Shown here: piece by piece, positions 46,438 through 56,127 of the stretch
Numbering within the stretch: the stretch's first letter is position 1
How the letters are laid out: the number at the start of each line of letters is the position of its first letter
Assembly: GCF_003569005.1 (NCBI RefSeq)
Contig: NZ_BCUR01000004.1
Coordinates: 1,649,111-1,713,110 of the forward strand
From: Vibrio superstes
Lineage (GTDB): Bacteria > Pseudomonadota > Gammaproteobacteria > Enterobacterales > Vibrionaceae
Reading direction: 5' to 3'
Length of the DNA: 64,000 nucleotides
Position numbers and translations under genes: made by a program
Notes under the pieces: model-generated
Told to the model about the DNA's origin: nothing
The model's database searches: none
What the model saw: the letters and a program-made list of their open reading frames with translations, nothing else

Positions 46438-48276
46438 TTATTCGGTAGCGGAGAAATGGGTTGATGTGTGTTCTATCAATTGAATAGGTTTTGGATATTC
46501 ACCAAAGGGGAAGATTGGATCAGGTATGTCATCCGTTAACAATTCAAACTGCTTGGGGGCTGAGCGCTCTGTATCGATAGAAGGGATCGCAGCCAGTAGC
46601 TTTTGCGTGTAGCTGTGTTTTGTGTCCTCAAATACCTCCTGACGGTGGCCTATCTCAACCAATTGACCCTTAGTCAAAACCGCGACTCTATGACAGACGC
46701 GCTCAATCACGGCCATATCATGTGAGATGAAGATAAATGAGATGCCAAATTCATTTTGAAGCTCAAGCATCAGGTTCAAAACGGTCGCCTGTACTGAAAC
46801 ATCTAACGCAGAGACTGATTCGTCTGCCACAATGATTTTTGGCTGGGTAGTCAGTGCTCGAGCAATGTTCACCCGCTGTAACATGCCACCGGAAAACTCG
46901 TGTGGGTAGTGACGATACAGCTCTGACTTAATGCCTACTTTATTAAGTAGTTCCTTGGCTTTCTTCTCTCTCTCGCCCTGTGACATTTCAGGGTGATGGA
47001 TGATGAACGGCTCTTCAACACACTCCCCTATCGTCATTTGCGGATTAAGAGAAGCAAGAGGATCCTGAAAGATAAAAGAGATGTCTTTCTTGATGTTTTT
47101 ACGTTGTTCTGAGGTAGGATTTAGTAGATCAATACCCTGATAAGCAAGGCCACCCGTTGCCTCTTCTAGCAGGCCTAGGATGGCGTTTCCTATAGTGGAT
47201 TTACCAGAACCCGACTCACCAACAATGCCTAGGGTTTCGCCCTTCCAAAGCTTGAAGCTGACATCATTCACAGCGTGTACCTGATGAGTCACTTTGCCAA
47301 AGAAGTTGTGTTTTCTAGGAAAAACTACATGCAGTCGATCCACGTTCAATAAGGGCGCTTCACTGTAGTCTACCGGGCGACCGGGGATCTCCACCGATGT
47401 TGAGTTTCCTTTCAGCTCTTCTTCCATGGTCAGAACAGGAAAACTGTAAGGTACTGCGCGACCACGCATTGAGCCTAGCTTAGGTGCAGCCTTTAATAAC
47501 GCCTTTGTATAAGCGTGCTGAGGCGCTAAAAATACTTGATTGAGCGTCCCGGTTTCAACAATGTCACCGTGATACATAACGGCGACTCGGTCGGCAACCT
47601 CATGCACAACCCCCATATCATGGGTAATAAAGATGACCCCCATTCCAAGCTCTGCTTGAAGTTCTCGAATCAAGCCGAGTATCTGCGCTTGTATAGTGAC
47701 GTCTAATGCTGTGGTCGGTTCATCAGCGATGAGAAGCTTGGGCTTACAGGCGAGTGCCATGGCGATCATAACCCGCTGACGCATACCACCGGATAACTGA
47801 TGAGGATAAACCGTTAGCACCTGACGGCCCGACGGAACACGCACGAGATCTAGCATACGACCGGCTTCTTCGATGGCTTCTGCTCGAGAGGTCTTTTGAT
47901 GAATCTGCACCGCTTCAGCGATTTGATTGCCCACTGTCATTAGCGGGTTTAAGGAAGTCATGGGGTCTTGAAATATCATGGATATCTCATCGCCACGGAT
48001 CTGCTGAGCTTGACGTCGACTCATTGACACCATCTCTACTGGTTGGTCACTGAGTTTACTGTCATGGAGATGTATTTGGCCTGATTTGGCAGCCTTGTTT
48101 CCGAGCAAACCCATAATGGCCTTACTCATAACAGATTTACCTGATCCAGATTCACCCACTACTGCGAGAATTTCGTTCTTGCTTACGTCGATGTTAACGT
48201 CATGAAGAACACCCTTCTTACCCTGCATGGTATTAAAAGAGACATTGAGATCACTGATCTGAAGAAGTCGGCTCAT
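46438..48276 (-). CDS. gsiA: Fused dual ATP-binding subunit of a peptide ABC transporter (GsiA type)
   Basis: 612 aa containing two NBDs in one chain, as in E. coli GsiA. NBD1: Walker A GESGSGKSV, signature LSGGMRQRVMIA, Walker B LLIADEPTTALD. NBD2: Walker A GESGSGKST, FSGGMLQRVNIARAL, IIVADESVSALD; note DES in place of the usual DEP, which is normal in this second half. Gene order A-B-C-D matches gsiABCD. It is the first gene of the operon. Confidence 0.9.
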   Translation of the reverse strand: MSRLLQISDLNVSFNTMQGKKGVLHDVNIDVSKNEILAVVGESGSGKSVMSKAIMGLLGNKAAKSGQIHLHDSKLSDQPVEMVSMSRRQAQQIRGDEISMIFQDPMTSLNPLMTVGNQIAEAVQIHQKTSRAEAIEEAGRMLDLVRVPSGRQVLTVYPHQLSGGMRQRVMIAMALACKPKLLIADEPTTALDVTIQAQILGLIRELQAELGMGVIFITHDMGVVHEVADRVAVMYHGDIVETGTLNQVFLAPQHAYTKALLKAAPKLGSMRGRAVPYSFPVLTMEEELKGNSTSVEIPGRPVDYSEAPLLNVDRLHVVFPRKHNFFGKVTHQVHAVNDVSFKLWKGETLGIVGESGSGKSTIGNAILGLLEEATGGLAYQGIDLLNPTSEQRKNIKKDISFIFQDPLASLNPQMTIGECVEEPFIIHHPEMSQGEREKKAKELLNKVGIKSELYRHYPHEFSGGMLQRVNIARALTTQPKIIVADESVSALDVSVQATVLNLMLELQNEFGISFIFISHDMAVIERVCHRVAVLTKGQLVEIGHRQEVFEDTKHSYTQKLLAAIPSIDTERSAPKQFELLTDDIPDPIFPFGEYPKPIQLIEHTSTHFSATE

Positions 48277-48522
48277 TATTTCCCTGCCTAGATTATTCGT
48301 AATGAATACCTAGGATAAGGATTTACAGCGTCATGTTTAATATAAAAAAATGAAAACTATAATTGCGCCATGTTTATTTGTTTAACATTTAAAGAAATAT
48401 TCTTGCGAACAATATTCAAATATATTAATAGAAGCAGCTATATTTTAGTCAAAATTTTTACCATTGACCGCTCTAAAAAAAGTGGGCGATTTCCCTAAAA
48501 ATAGTCTTTGTTTTCATCACGT
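48277..48522. other. AT-rich intergenic region upstream of gsiA
   Basis: No gene is seen. It is strongly AT-rich and should hold the operon promoter, but no convincing -35/-10 pair stands out. Confidence 0.5.
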
Positions 48523-48553
48523 TAAAAAACCTAGTCTTTTTATGACTAGGTTT
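48523..48553 (-). terminator. Terminator of the amidohydrolase operon
   Basis: Minus-strand stem AAACCTAGTC / GACTAGGTTT with a 7-base loop followed by T residues, about 20 bases after the stop at 48574. Confidence 0.9.
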
Positions 48554-48573
48554 AATATCAATTAAACTATCGA

Positions 48574-49899
48574 CTAGTTAATAGTCGTGTTTTTATAAAT
48601 ATTTCCATTCTTCATTATAAGATGGAAATTAGCTGATGGATTACTCAATACAGAGAGATCCTCAAGTGGATTCCCATCAATTAAAATCAAATCCGCAAGT
48701 GCACCCTCTTTCACAACACCTAGTTTCCCAGGGTATGGGTTTCGAGGTCCAGACATTGCCAGTAATTCAGCATTGCCAGAGGTTGCTTGACGCAGTATTT
48801 CGTAGTTAGAGAACCATTTGCTGCGGTTAGTAAACTCTTCATTCTGACGAGACATTAGAGCATGATCACCAATCACGTCTGTACCAAAGGCCACCTTCTT
48901 ATAGCCTTTTTTCTTGATCAAACTAAAGGTGTTATCCAATCCCTCAAATGCCTGTGCAAATTTTGCTTTCTGAGCATCATTCACACCTGCTGGTGTATTG
49001 ATATACACCAAGGTTTGTACACTAAGCCACGCGTCTTTCTCAATCAACAGATCCATATTTTCTTCATTGATAAAGTTGGCATGCTCTATCGATTGCACGC
49101 CAGCATCTAGCGCCATACGGATACCATGATTGTTGTATACATGGGCAGCAACGTAAGTATTCCAGTTTTGAGCCGCCTTGACTGCGACCTCCACTTCTTC
49201 AGGTAGAAACTGAGTCACGTCCAACGGGTCAGTCGGTGAAGCAGCCCCTCCACCGACAAGCAACTTAACCTGGCTCGCACCCTTTCTCAATTGCTCTCGA
49301 GCACCGGTCAAGACTTGGGGTTGACCATCAACAATCTCAGTATGCCCTCCTCGAACAAAGGGATCTGGATCCGTGGTATGTAACTTAGGTAAGCTGTTAG
49401 GCATTCGATAATCAGCATGACCGCCAGTTTGAGTCAACACGCCTCCTGATGGATAGATCCTTGGGCCCTGAATAATCTCTTGATCAATGGCTTTCTTTAG
49501 TGAAAAGGTGTTCCCCCCCATATCGCGAGCAGTAGTGAAGCCCCTAAGCAGCATAGCTTCCGATTCTTCCACTTGGCCAATAGCAAAGCGATACTCATCA
49601 GCCACCATCATTTCACTAAAGCCCAACTGCAAAGACAAATGCACATGTGCGTCAATAAAACCCGGTGTCAATGTGCGCCCATCACCCTCCACAATCGTAT
49701 CGGATTCTTGTGCCGCGATCCCTTTAGAGATAGTTTTAATGGTATTGCCTTCAATCAATACATCCATATCCGATGCCAAACCATTGGTCGTGCCATCAAA
49801 TATATTTACGCCTTTAATGAGTATTCTATCTTCAGCAAAAACTGAAAATGATAAACTTGATAGTAATAAAGAAGAAATAATAGTGTTTTTACGAAACAT
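48574..49899 (-). CDS. Secreted metal-dependent amidohydrolase (imidazolonepropionase/prolidase-like)
   Basis: 441 aa with a signal peptide (about 1-22, SVFA-EDR). The amidohydrolase core shows GFIDAHVHL, a carboxylated-Lys candidate in VKLLVGGGAASP, AHVYNNHGI, IEHANFI and FGTDVIG, the metal and catalytic set of Xaa-Pro or Xaa-Arg dipeptidase-type members. It acts in the periplasm; the substrate is unknown. The ATG at 49899 with an AGG SD is chosen; frames from 49968 would overlap the upstream gene and spoil the signal peptide. It lies 16 bases after the DUF3299 gene. Confidence 0.85.
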   Translation of the reverse strand: MFRKNTIISSLLLSSLSFSVFAEDRILIKGVNIFDGTTNGLASDMDVLIEGNTIKTISKGIAAQESDTIVEGDGRTLTPGFIDAHVHLSLQLGFSEMMVADEYRFAIGQVEESEAMLLRGFTTARDMGGNTFSLKKAIDQEIIQGPRIYPSGGVLTQTGGHADYRMPNSLPKLHTTDPDPFVRGGHTEIVDGQPQVLTGAREQLRKGASQVKLLVGGGAASPTDPLDVTQFLPEEVEVAVKAAQNWNTYVAAHVYNNHGIRMALDAGVQSIEHANFINEENMDLLIEKDAWLSVQTLVYINTPAGVNDAQKAKFAQAFEGLDNTFSLIKKKGYKKVAFGTDVIGDHALMSRQNEEFTNRSKWFSNYEILRQATSGNAELLAMSGPRNPYPGKLGVVKEGALADLILIDGNPLEDLSVLSNPSANFHLIMKNGNIYKNTTIN

Positions 49900-49915
49900 A
49901 TTTTTACCTATAAAT

Positions 49916-50605
49916 TTATTTAGCCATATATTCAACATTTTCTGCATCCATTTGATAAAGACTCTCAACCTTATTTATTCCATCATAATAAGTAGCGTTA
50001 TCTGTATTTAATTCGGTTTCTAGTTTTCCACTTATCCATAACGGGTCTTCCAGAGAATTCATTGCTATTCCATCGTCATAAGTCACTAGAATAATTTGGT
50101 TAGCCGCTGGTGCCGGCGTGTGAATGCATTGCCCAGCAATGGGCACCAAAAAGAAACGAGTGACTTTCATTCCGTCCATATCGATAGGCACCAAGTAGCC
50201 ACCTATTATCCAATTCTTATCAATAACCTGAGGGTTAGGAGAGTAGATATTCCTCCTATTCATCTCAGTAATCTCACTCCGTACACGGTATAACTCGTTG
50301 GCATCTAACCCTTGCTTCTCGAGCTGCGACTCTAGTGAAGATAATTTATCCTTGATGAACTGCTGAGATTCACTGTCTAATTTAACGTTGGATTTATTCA
50401 ATACATCTTTTAATCCTGAGTACTCTCTTAAGGTATTAATATTCTCGTAAGACATATTTTCAAAGGGGTTATCGACTGTTTTTGTAGGTATAACTAATGA
50501 CTCCCAACTCAACTGCTTTTCGTCATTAAATATTCCGAAAGCATAGACATTCACAGAATAAATAAAAAACAGTGCCACAGATTTCATTATTAGCTTTAAG
50601 CCCAT
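49916..50605 (-). CDS. DUF3299 family periplasmic protein
   Basis: 229 aa with a signal peptide (about 1-22, NVYA-FGI). A coiled helical middle (about 70-115) precedes the DUF3299 core: IIGGYLVPIDMDG...FFLVPIAGQCIHTPAPAANQIILV, with the family's C-I-H-x-P motif. The function is unknown; the Cys/His motif could bind metal (inference). The ATG at 50605 with AGAGG is preferred over upstream ATGs. It is the first gene of a two-gene operon with the amidohydrolase, and the region is markedly AT-rich. Confidence 0.8.
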   Translation of the reverse strand: MGLKLIMKSVALFFIYSVNVYAFGIFNDEKQLSWESLVIPTKTVDNPFENMSYENINTLREYSGLKDVLNKSNVKLDSESQQFIKDKLSSLESQLEKQGLDANELYRVRSEITEMNRRNIYSPNPQVIDKNWIIGGYLVPIDMDGMKVTRFFLVPIAGQCIHTPAPAANQIILVTYDDGIAMNSLEDPLWISGKLETELNTDNATYYDGINKVESLYQMDAENVEYMAK

Positions 50606-50697
50606 ATTTCGCCTCTCACTAAAAAATATGCAGAATAACCAGCAGTGGGCTAACCCACTCATCATGTGATATCCGCAATTATAAGGAGAAGGATGAA

Positions 50698-50856
50698 ATG
50701 ATGAACTTCAGTTTGATGGATCACACCCATCAAACTCCGGTATCGGAGAATATAATTAACAAATGTAGTGATGAAAGTAGGCAGTCAACAGCCAGGTTAC
50801 TGGGAGAAAAAGTAGGACACAGGGTTAGTCGAACAGATCCGCTTGAGGATTGGTAG
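50698..50856 (+). CDS. Candidate 52-aa small protein
   Basis: Opens with MMNFSLMDHTH and ends DPLEDW. AAGGAG lies 9 bases upstream of the ATG. It is divergent from the DUF3299 gene, and its 3' end overlaps the end of the DUF1289 gene on the other strand. The first part is formed by an inverted repeat, so this may be a chance ORF. Confidence 0.25.
   Translation: MMNFSLMDHTHQTPVSENIINKCSDESRQSTARLLGEKVGHRVSRTDPLEDW
50711..50748. other. Two adjoining hairpins
   Basis: GTTTGATGG / CCATCAAAC (9 bp, 7-base loop) followed at once by CTCCG / CGGAG (4-base loop). No T tract on either strand. It lies between the DUF1289 gene and the DUF3299 operon. Confidence 0.6.
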
Positions 50857-51079
50857 GTTCTGTTACGGTCGTTTTTGGCGAGGATGGGTTGTTTAACATT
50901 TTACGGCGATAGCGCTGACGGCATAGTTTGATCACGTGTTTCTTTTTATTGGGCGACATTGTTTGCCATTCAAAGCGTTCATCTCGATTGCGCATGCATC
51001 CTTTGCAATAGCCTCGCTCGTCAGAGCTGCACACGCCAATACAAGGGCTGGGCACATCAAAAAAATCTAATTGTTCCAT
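50825..51079 (-). CDS. DUF1289 domain protein
   Basis: 84 aa. It shows the Cys-rich DUF1289 motif PSPCIGVCSSDERGYCKGCMRNRDE followed by a basic stretch (KKHVIKLCRQRYRRK). Four spaced cysteines suggest a small metal site; the role is unknown. It is a stand-alone gene, common in proteobacteria. Confidence 0.8.
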   Translation of the reverse strand: MEQLDFFDVPSPCIGVCSSDERGYCKGCMRNRDERFEWQTMSPNKKKHVIKLCRQRYRRKMLNNPSSPKTTVTEPTNPQADLFD

Positions 51080-51240
51080 TTACACCCCCATATTCAACCC
51101 TTGAATCAATACCCAACAGTATTCATCAAATAGGTCTATTATTCAATGAATGTCATTGCAATTACTGACGTATAACTGACATATTTCTCTTTATTTGTTA
51201 TACACTTGGACCATCTTCTTCAAATATCTGGAGTCTTTAA

Positions 51241-51729
51241 ATGTACAAAAAAATAACGGCAATATCAGCTGCACTGCTAATTTCAGCTTGTTCAAGTATG
51301 GGCGGTAATGATGCGGATAAGCAAGCTATGGATAGCAAGGCTGAAATGGAAATGAGTGCCGAAACTTTGCAAGTCAATGAGCAAGCACTACAGCATCACC
51401 ATTGGGTATTAACTCATATTGACGGTAACGCGGTAGAGGTTGAAGAGAACTTCAAAGCTCCGACCCTAGAAGTTGGCGAGAAGATGACGACCAACGGCAA
51501 CGCTGGTTGTAATAACTTCTTTGGTCAAGGTGAACTTAAAGACGGTAAGTTCCGCATCCAACAGATGGGAATGACTATGAAGATGTGTCCAGAAGGTGTA
51601 ATGAACACTGAGATGGCATACTCAAAAGCACTTTCTGAATGGAATGACGTCGTTCTTACTAAGCAGACAATGGAACTAAAAAGTGCAGAGCATACTTTGA
51701 CGTTTCAACTGAAAGACTGGGTAAACTAA
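51241..51729 (+). CDS. META/HslJ-like lipoprotein
   Basis: 162 aa. Lipoprotein signal with lipobox LISAC (Cys at about residue 17). The META domain (about 55-160) has HHWVLTHIDG, NGNAGCNNFFGQ and MCPEGVMNTEMAYSKAL, as in E. coli HslJ. Outer-membrane or periplasmic; HslJ is linked to heat and novobiocin tolerance, but the function here is inference. Confidence 0.85.
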   Translation: MYKKITAISAALLISACSSMGGNDADKQAMDSKAEMEMSAETLQVNEQALQHHHWVLTHIDGNAVEVEENFKAPTLEVGEKMTTNGNAGCNNFFGQGELKDGKFRIQQMGMTMKMCPEGVMNTEMAYSKALSEWNDVVLTKQTMELKSAEHTLTFQLKDWVN

Positions 51730-51759
51730 ACCCAAGTGTGTGGGTCGTCTATGGGCGAC

Positions 51760-52146
51760 TCACAACGTTACCTTCCAAAGCTCTTCATCAATACACTCAA
51801 TCTTCACCTCTGCACGAGCGCAAATAGCCTCGATTTGTTCTTGTTCAAACGAATAAGGCAAAGAGATCTCAAGTGATGCGATGTTTTCCTGTTTTGCAAT
51901 TCTCAGCAGCTTAACCAAGTTCTTCTCATCACTGTGCGTGGAAGATAGCTGATTGAGGGCACTCTCCCACAGTTTCTGTTCTGAGTTCTGTGCTTTATCA
52001 ATTTCTTGTTGCCACAGCGTGCCAAAGATAGGCGCTATGCTGTGAATGACATCGACAAAACGCCAGCGATGACCACGACTACTCTCACCCAAAAAATGGG
52101 TGTAGTCGAAGCGAACAGCGTTACTTTGCATCTGGCTAATAGTCAT
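51760..52146 (-). CDS. Hypothetical protein
   Basis: 128 aa from the ATG at 52146; a TTG at 52179 would add 11 residues. Soluble, mixed alpha/beta, with a Glu-rich second half (QEQIEAICARAEVKIECIDEELWKV in parts). I do not recognise the family. It is convergent with the META lipoprotein gene. Confidence 0.55.
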   Translation of the reverse strand: MTISQMQSNAVRFDYTHFLGESSRGHRWRFVDVIHSIAPIFGTLWQQEIDKAQNSEQKLWESALNQLSSTHSDEKNLVKLLRIAKQENIASLEISLPYSFEQEQIEAICARAEVKIECIDEELWKVTL

Positions 52147-52444
52147 TGTTCCCACAGAATTTGCGTTAGGATTAGTCAAAAATTGGCTATGTTATTGATA
52201 ACTATCAGCCGATACTCACAACAGTACAAGACTGTATGAAATAACGTTCCACTACACCAACAATCAATTCCTAATTGATATATATGTAACTGGTTGTTAA
52301 CAGTTTAGTTAACTATTTCGACACTTATTTGCCCTGTGGGGAAACATTTGACAAAAAATGATCACTGCGTCATTCAATTTACAAATGGGATAACTTACAA
52401 TGCCCTTCGCTGAACTCTTCTCTACTCTCCAACTAGGTTAAACG

Positions 52445-54133
52445 ATGAAAAACGACAAAAGACCGCTTTATATACCACACGCAGGGCCTGCACTTCTAAG
52501 TACTCCACTGCTCAACAAAGGAAGCGCATTTACCGCTTCAGAACGGTCCTACTTTAACCTAGACGGTTTGTTGCCAGAGACAACAGAAACAATTGCAGAA
52601 CAAGTGGAACGTGCTTATCAGCAATATCAACAGTTCGACAATGATATGGATCGCCATATTTACCTGCGAAATATTCAAGATACCAATGAAACCTTGTTTT
52701 ACCGCTTAGTACAAAATCACATCTCTGAGATGATGCCTATCATCTATACGCCGACCGTTGGCGCAGCATGTGAAAAGTTCTCTAATATCTATCGACGCGG
52801 TCGCGGCCTTTTCATCTCATATTCTAATAGAGACCGTATCGATGACCTTCTCAATAATGCCTCTACGCATAACGTAAAGGTGATCGTTGTAACCGACGGC
52901 GAACGTATTCTAGGTTTGGGTGACCAAGGTATCGGCGGTATGGGTATTCCTATTGGTAAGCTTTCTCTGTATACCGCCTGTGGTGGTATCAGCCCAGCTT
53001 ACACATTGCCAATTGTTTTAGATGTGGGCACCAACAACCCGCAGCGCTTAGCCGACCCTATGTACATGGGATGGAGACACCCTCGCATTACTGGTGCTGA
53101 GTACGACGAATTTGTAGAAGAGTTCATCCAAGCCGTTCAGCGTCGCTGGCCTGAGGCTCTGGTTCAGTTTGAAGACTTCGCACAAAAGAATGCAATGCCA
53201 CTATTGAAGCGTTATAAAAACCGCATTTGCTGTTTTAATGATGACATTCAAGGAACCGCTGCAGTGACTGTAGGCTCACTGATTGCGGCCTGTCACGCAG
53301 CAGGTAGCAAGCTGTCAGACCAACGCATTACCTTTGTGGGTGCGGGTTCAGCAGGTTGTGGTATAGCCGAAGCTATCGTCGCTCAAATGCAAGCAGAAGG
53401 CTTACCTGAAGACGAGGCTCGCTCTCGCATTTATATGGTGGACCGCTGGGGTCTACTCCAAGATGGTATGCACAACCTTCTCGATTTCCAAAAGCCATTA
53501 GCCCAAAAGTCTGAAAACCTTAAACAGTGGCAGGCAGAAGGACAAGACTACTCCTTGTTAGATGTAGTAGAGAACGCTAAACCGACGGTATTGATCGGTG
53601 TTTCAGGAGCGCCAGGCATCTTCAGCCAGCAGGTGATTCAAACCATGCATAAGCATTGCCCTCGCCCAATCGTTTTCCCGCTATCGAACCCAACCAGCCG
53701 AGTAGAAGCGGTGCCAAAAGACGTCCTTGATTGGACCGATGGCCAAGCCTTAGTCGCTACTGGCAGCCCATTTGAGCCTGTGCTGGTTAATGGTAAACGC
53801 CTTGAGATCGCTCAGTGTAACAACAGCTATATCTTCCCGGGTATCGGCCTTGGGGTACTTTCTGTCTCGGCTTCTCGTATTACCGATGAAATGTTAATGG
53901 AATCCAGCCGAGCCCTTGCTGAGTGTTCACCACTGGCTATCAAAGGCCACGGCGCATTGCTACCACCTCTGGAAGAGATTCATTCAGTATCGAAGAAAAT
54001 CGCTTTTGCTGTTGCAAAACAAGCGATTAAGCAAGGCGTGGCACTAGAGATCACCGATCAAGCAATCAAAGAGTCCATAGACAATCACTTCTGGCAACCG
54101 GTTTACCGTCGTTACAAGCGTACTGCCTTCTAG
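52445..54133 (+). CDS. maeA: NAD-dependent malic enzyme
   Basis: 562 aa (E. coli MaeA 565). It decarboxylates malate to pyruvate. Malate-site segments [28 protein letters not shown] and [12 protein letters not shown] and the NAD-binding [14 protein letters not shown] are intact. SD AGG upstream. Its TAG overlaps the sanA GTG start by one base. Confidence 0.95.
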   Translation: MKNDKRPLYIPHAGPALLSTPLLNKGSAFTASERSYFNLDGLLPETTETIAEQVERAYQQYQQFDNDMDRHIYLRNIQDTNETLFYRLVQNHISEMMPIIYTPTVGAACEKFSNIYRRGRGLFISYSNRDRIDDLLNNASTHNVKVIVVTDGERILGLGDQGIGGMGIPIGKLSLYTACGGISPAYTLPIVLDVGTNNPQRLADPMYMGWRHPRITGAEYDEFVEEFIQAVQRRWPEALVQFEDFAQKNAMPLLKRYKNRICCFNDDIQGTAAVTVGSLIAACHAAGSKLSDQRITFVGAGSAGCGIAEAIVAQMQAEGLPEDEARSRIYMVDRWGLLQDGMHNLLDFQKPLAQKSENLKQWQAEGQDYSLLDVVENAKPTVLIGVSGAPGIFSQQVIQTMHKHCPRPIVFPLSNPTSRVEAVPKDVLDWTDGQALVATGSPFEPVLVNGKRLEIAQCNNSYIFPGIGLGVLSVSASRITDEMLMESSRALAECSPLAIKGHGALLPPLEEIHSVSKKIAFAVAKQAIKQGVALEITDQAIKESIDNHFWQPVYRRYKRTAF

Positions 54134-54912
54134 TGAGTAAACTGAGTTGGATTGATATAAAGGACTATTGGCGCGAAACTTCGATTTGGCACTTAGCCCT
54201 TAGAGCTTTGAAAATATTGATACTGCTGGGTAGCGGGATCACGCTGTGCGTTATCCTGCTATTAAGCTCAGTAGACTTTTGGATGAGCTATCAAGCCCAA
54301 GGCCGAATCCATAAAGAAGTGGAATCAGCACCCTCGAGAGACATCGCCCTGATCTTAGGTACGAGTAAATATATAGGTAGAACCTTAAACCCTTATTACA
54401 CCTATCGTATTGACGCCGCCATTGAGTTATATAAACAGCAAAAAGTGCGCGGTTTCTTACTCAGTGGCGACAATGCCCATCGCTCATACAATGAGCCTTG
54501 GACTATGAAACGAGACCTTTTAAGGGCGGGTATACCTGAAGAGCTTATCTTCCTAGATTATGCGGGATTTAGAACGCTCGACTCTATTGTTCGCGCCAAA
54601 CAGATCTTCAACCTCAATGACTTCACTATCGTTACCCAAACCTTCCACTGCGACAGGGCTCTGTTCATTGCCAATTACTACAAAGCGGATGCCATCTGCC
54701 TAGGGGTTCCCTCCCCTAAACCAAGATCTTGGTTCAATGTCAGGGTTCGGGAAGTCTTTGCCCGCATTAAAGCCATGCTCGATGTCTACATCATGAACAC
54801 ACAACCCAAGTTCTTAGGTCCTCAAGAGCCGATATTGGATATGCTGCCGAAATACGAATACGGGCCAATCATGCCACGCTTCGTTCCCAAACCGACGGCT
54901 GAAAGCGAATAG
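54133..54912 (+). CDS. sanA: SanA-like inner-membrane protein (DUF218)
   Basis: 259 aa starting at GTG. One TM segment near residues 25-48, then a periplasmic DUF218 domain with GTSKY, YRIDAAIELYKQQKVRG, LLSGDNAHRSYNEP, DYAGFRTLDSIVRAK and TQTFHCDRALFIA, all matching E. coli SanA, which affects envelope permeability (vancomycin sensitivity). It is translationally coupled to maeA. Confidence 0.9.
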   Translation: MSKLSWIDIKDYWRETSIWHLALRALKILILLGSGITLCVILLLSSVDFWMSYQAQGRIHKEVESAPSRDIALILGTSKYIGRTLNPYYTYRIDAAIELYKQQKVRGFLLSGDNAHRSYNEPWTMKRDLLRAGIPEELIFLDYAGFRTLDSIVRAKQIFNLNDFTIVTQTFHCDRALFIANYYKADAICLGVPSPKPRSWFNVRVREVFARIKAMLDVYIMNTQPKFLGPQEPILDMLPKYEYGPIMPRFVPKPTAESE

Positions 54913-55018
54913 CTATAAGCAATCCGCTGTGGTTAGGTCCTCATTTCGTGCCCTATCCTTGATTTCTCCGCTTTCACACCAATATACCTTTAATCATCAT
55001 CTTCAATTCGTGGCTTGA

Positions 55019-56017
<999 letters not shown>

Positions 56018-56052
56018 ACAAAAATAATTGCCTCTCATATTGAAATCTTAGC

Positions 56053-56083
56053 GTCCACAGAGTACATCTGTGGACCTTTTTCG
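56053..56083 (+). terminator. Terminator of trxB
   Basis: Perfect stem GTCCACAGA / TCTGTGGAC with a 5-base loop followed by CTTTTTC. It separates trxB from cydD. Confidence 0.88.
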
Positions 56084-56127
56084 ATATACTCCCCCAAATC
56101 AAAATTATTCGCATTTAAATCATATTC

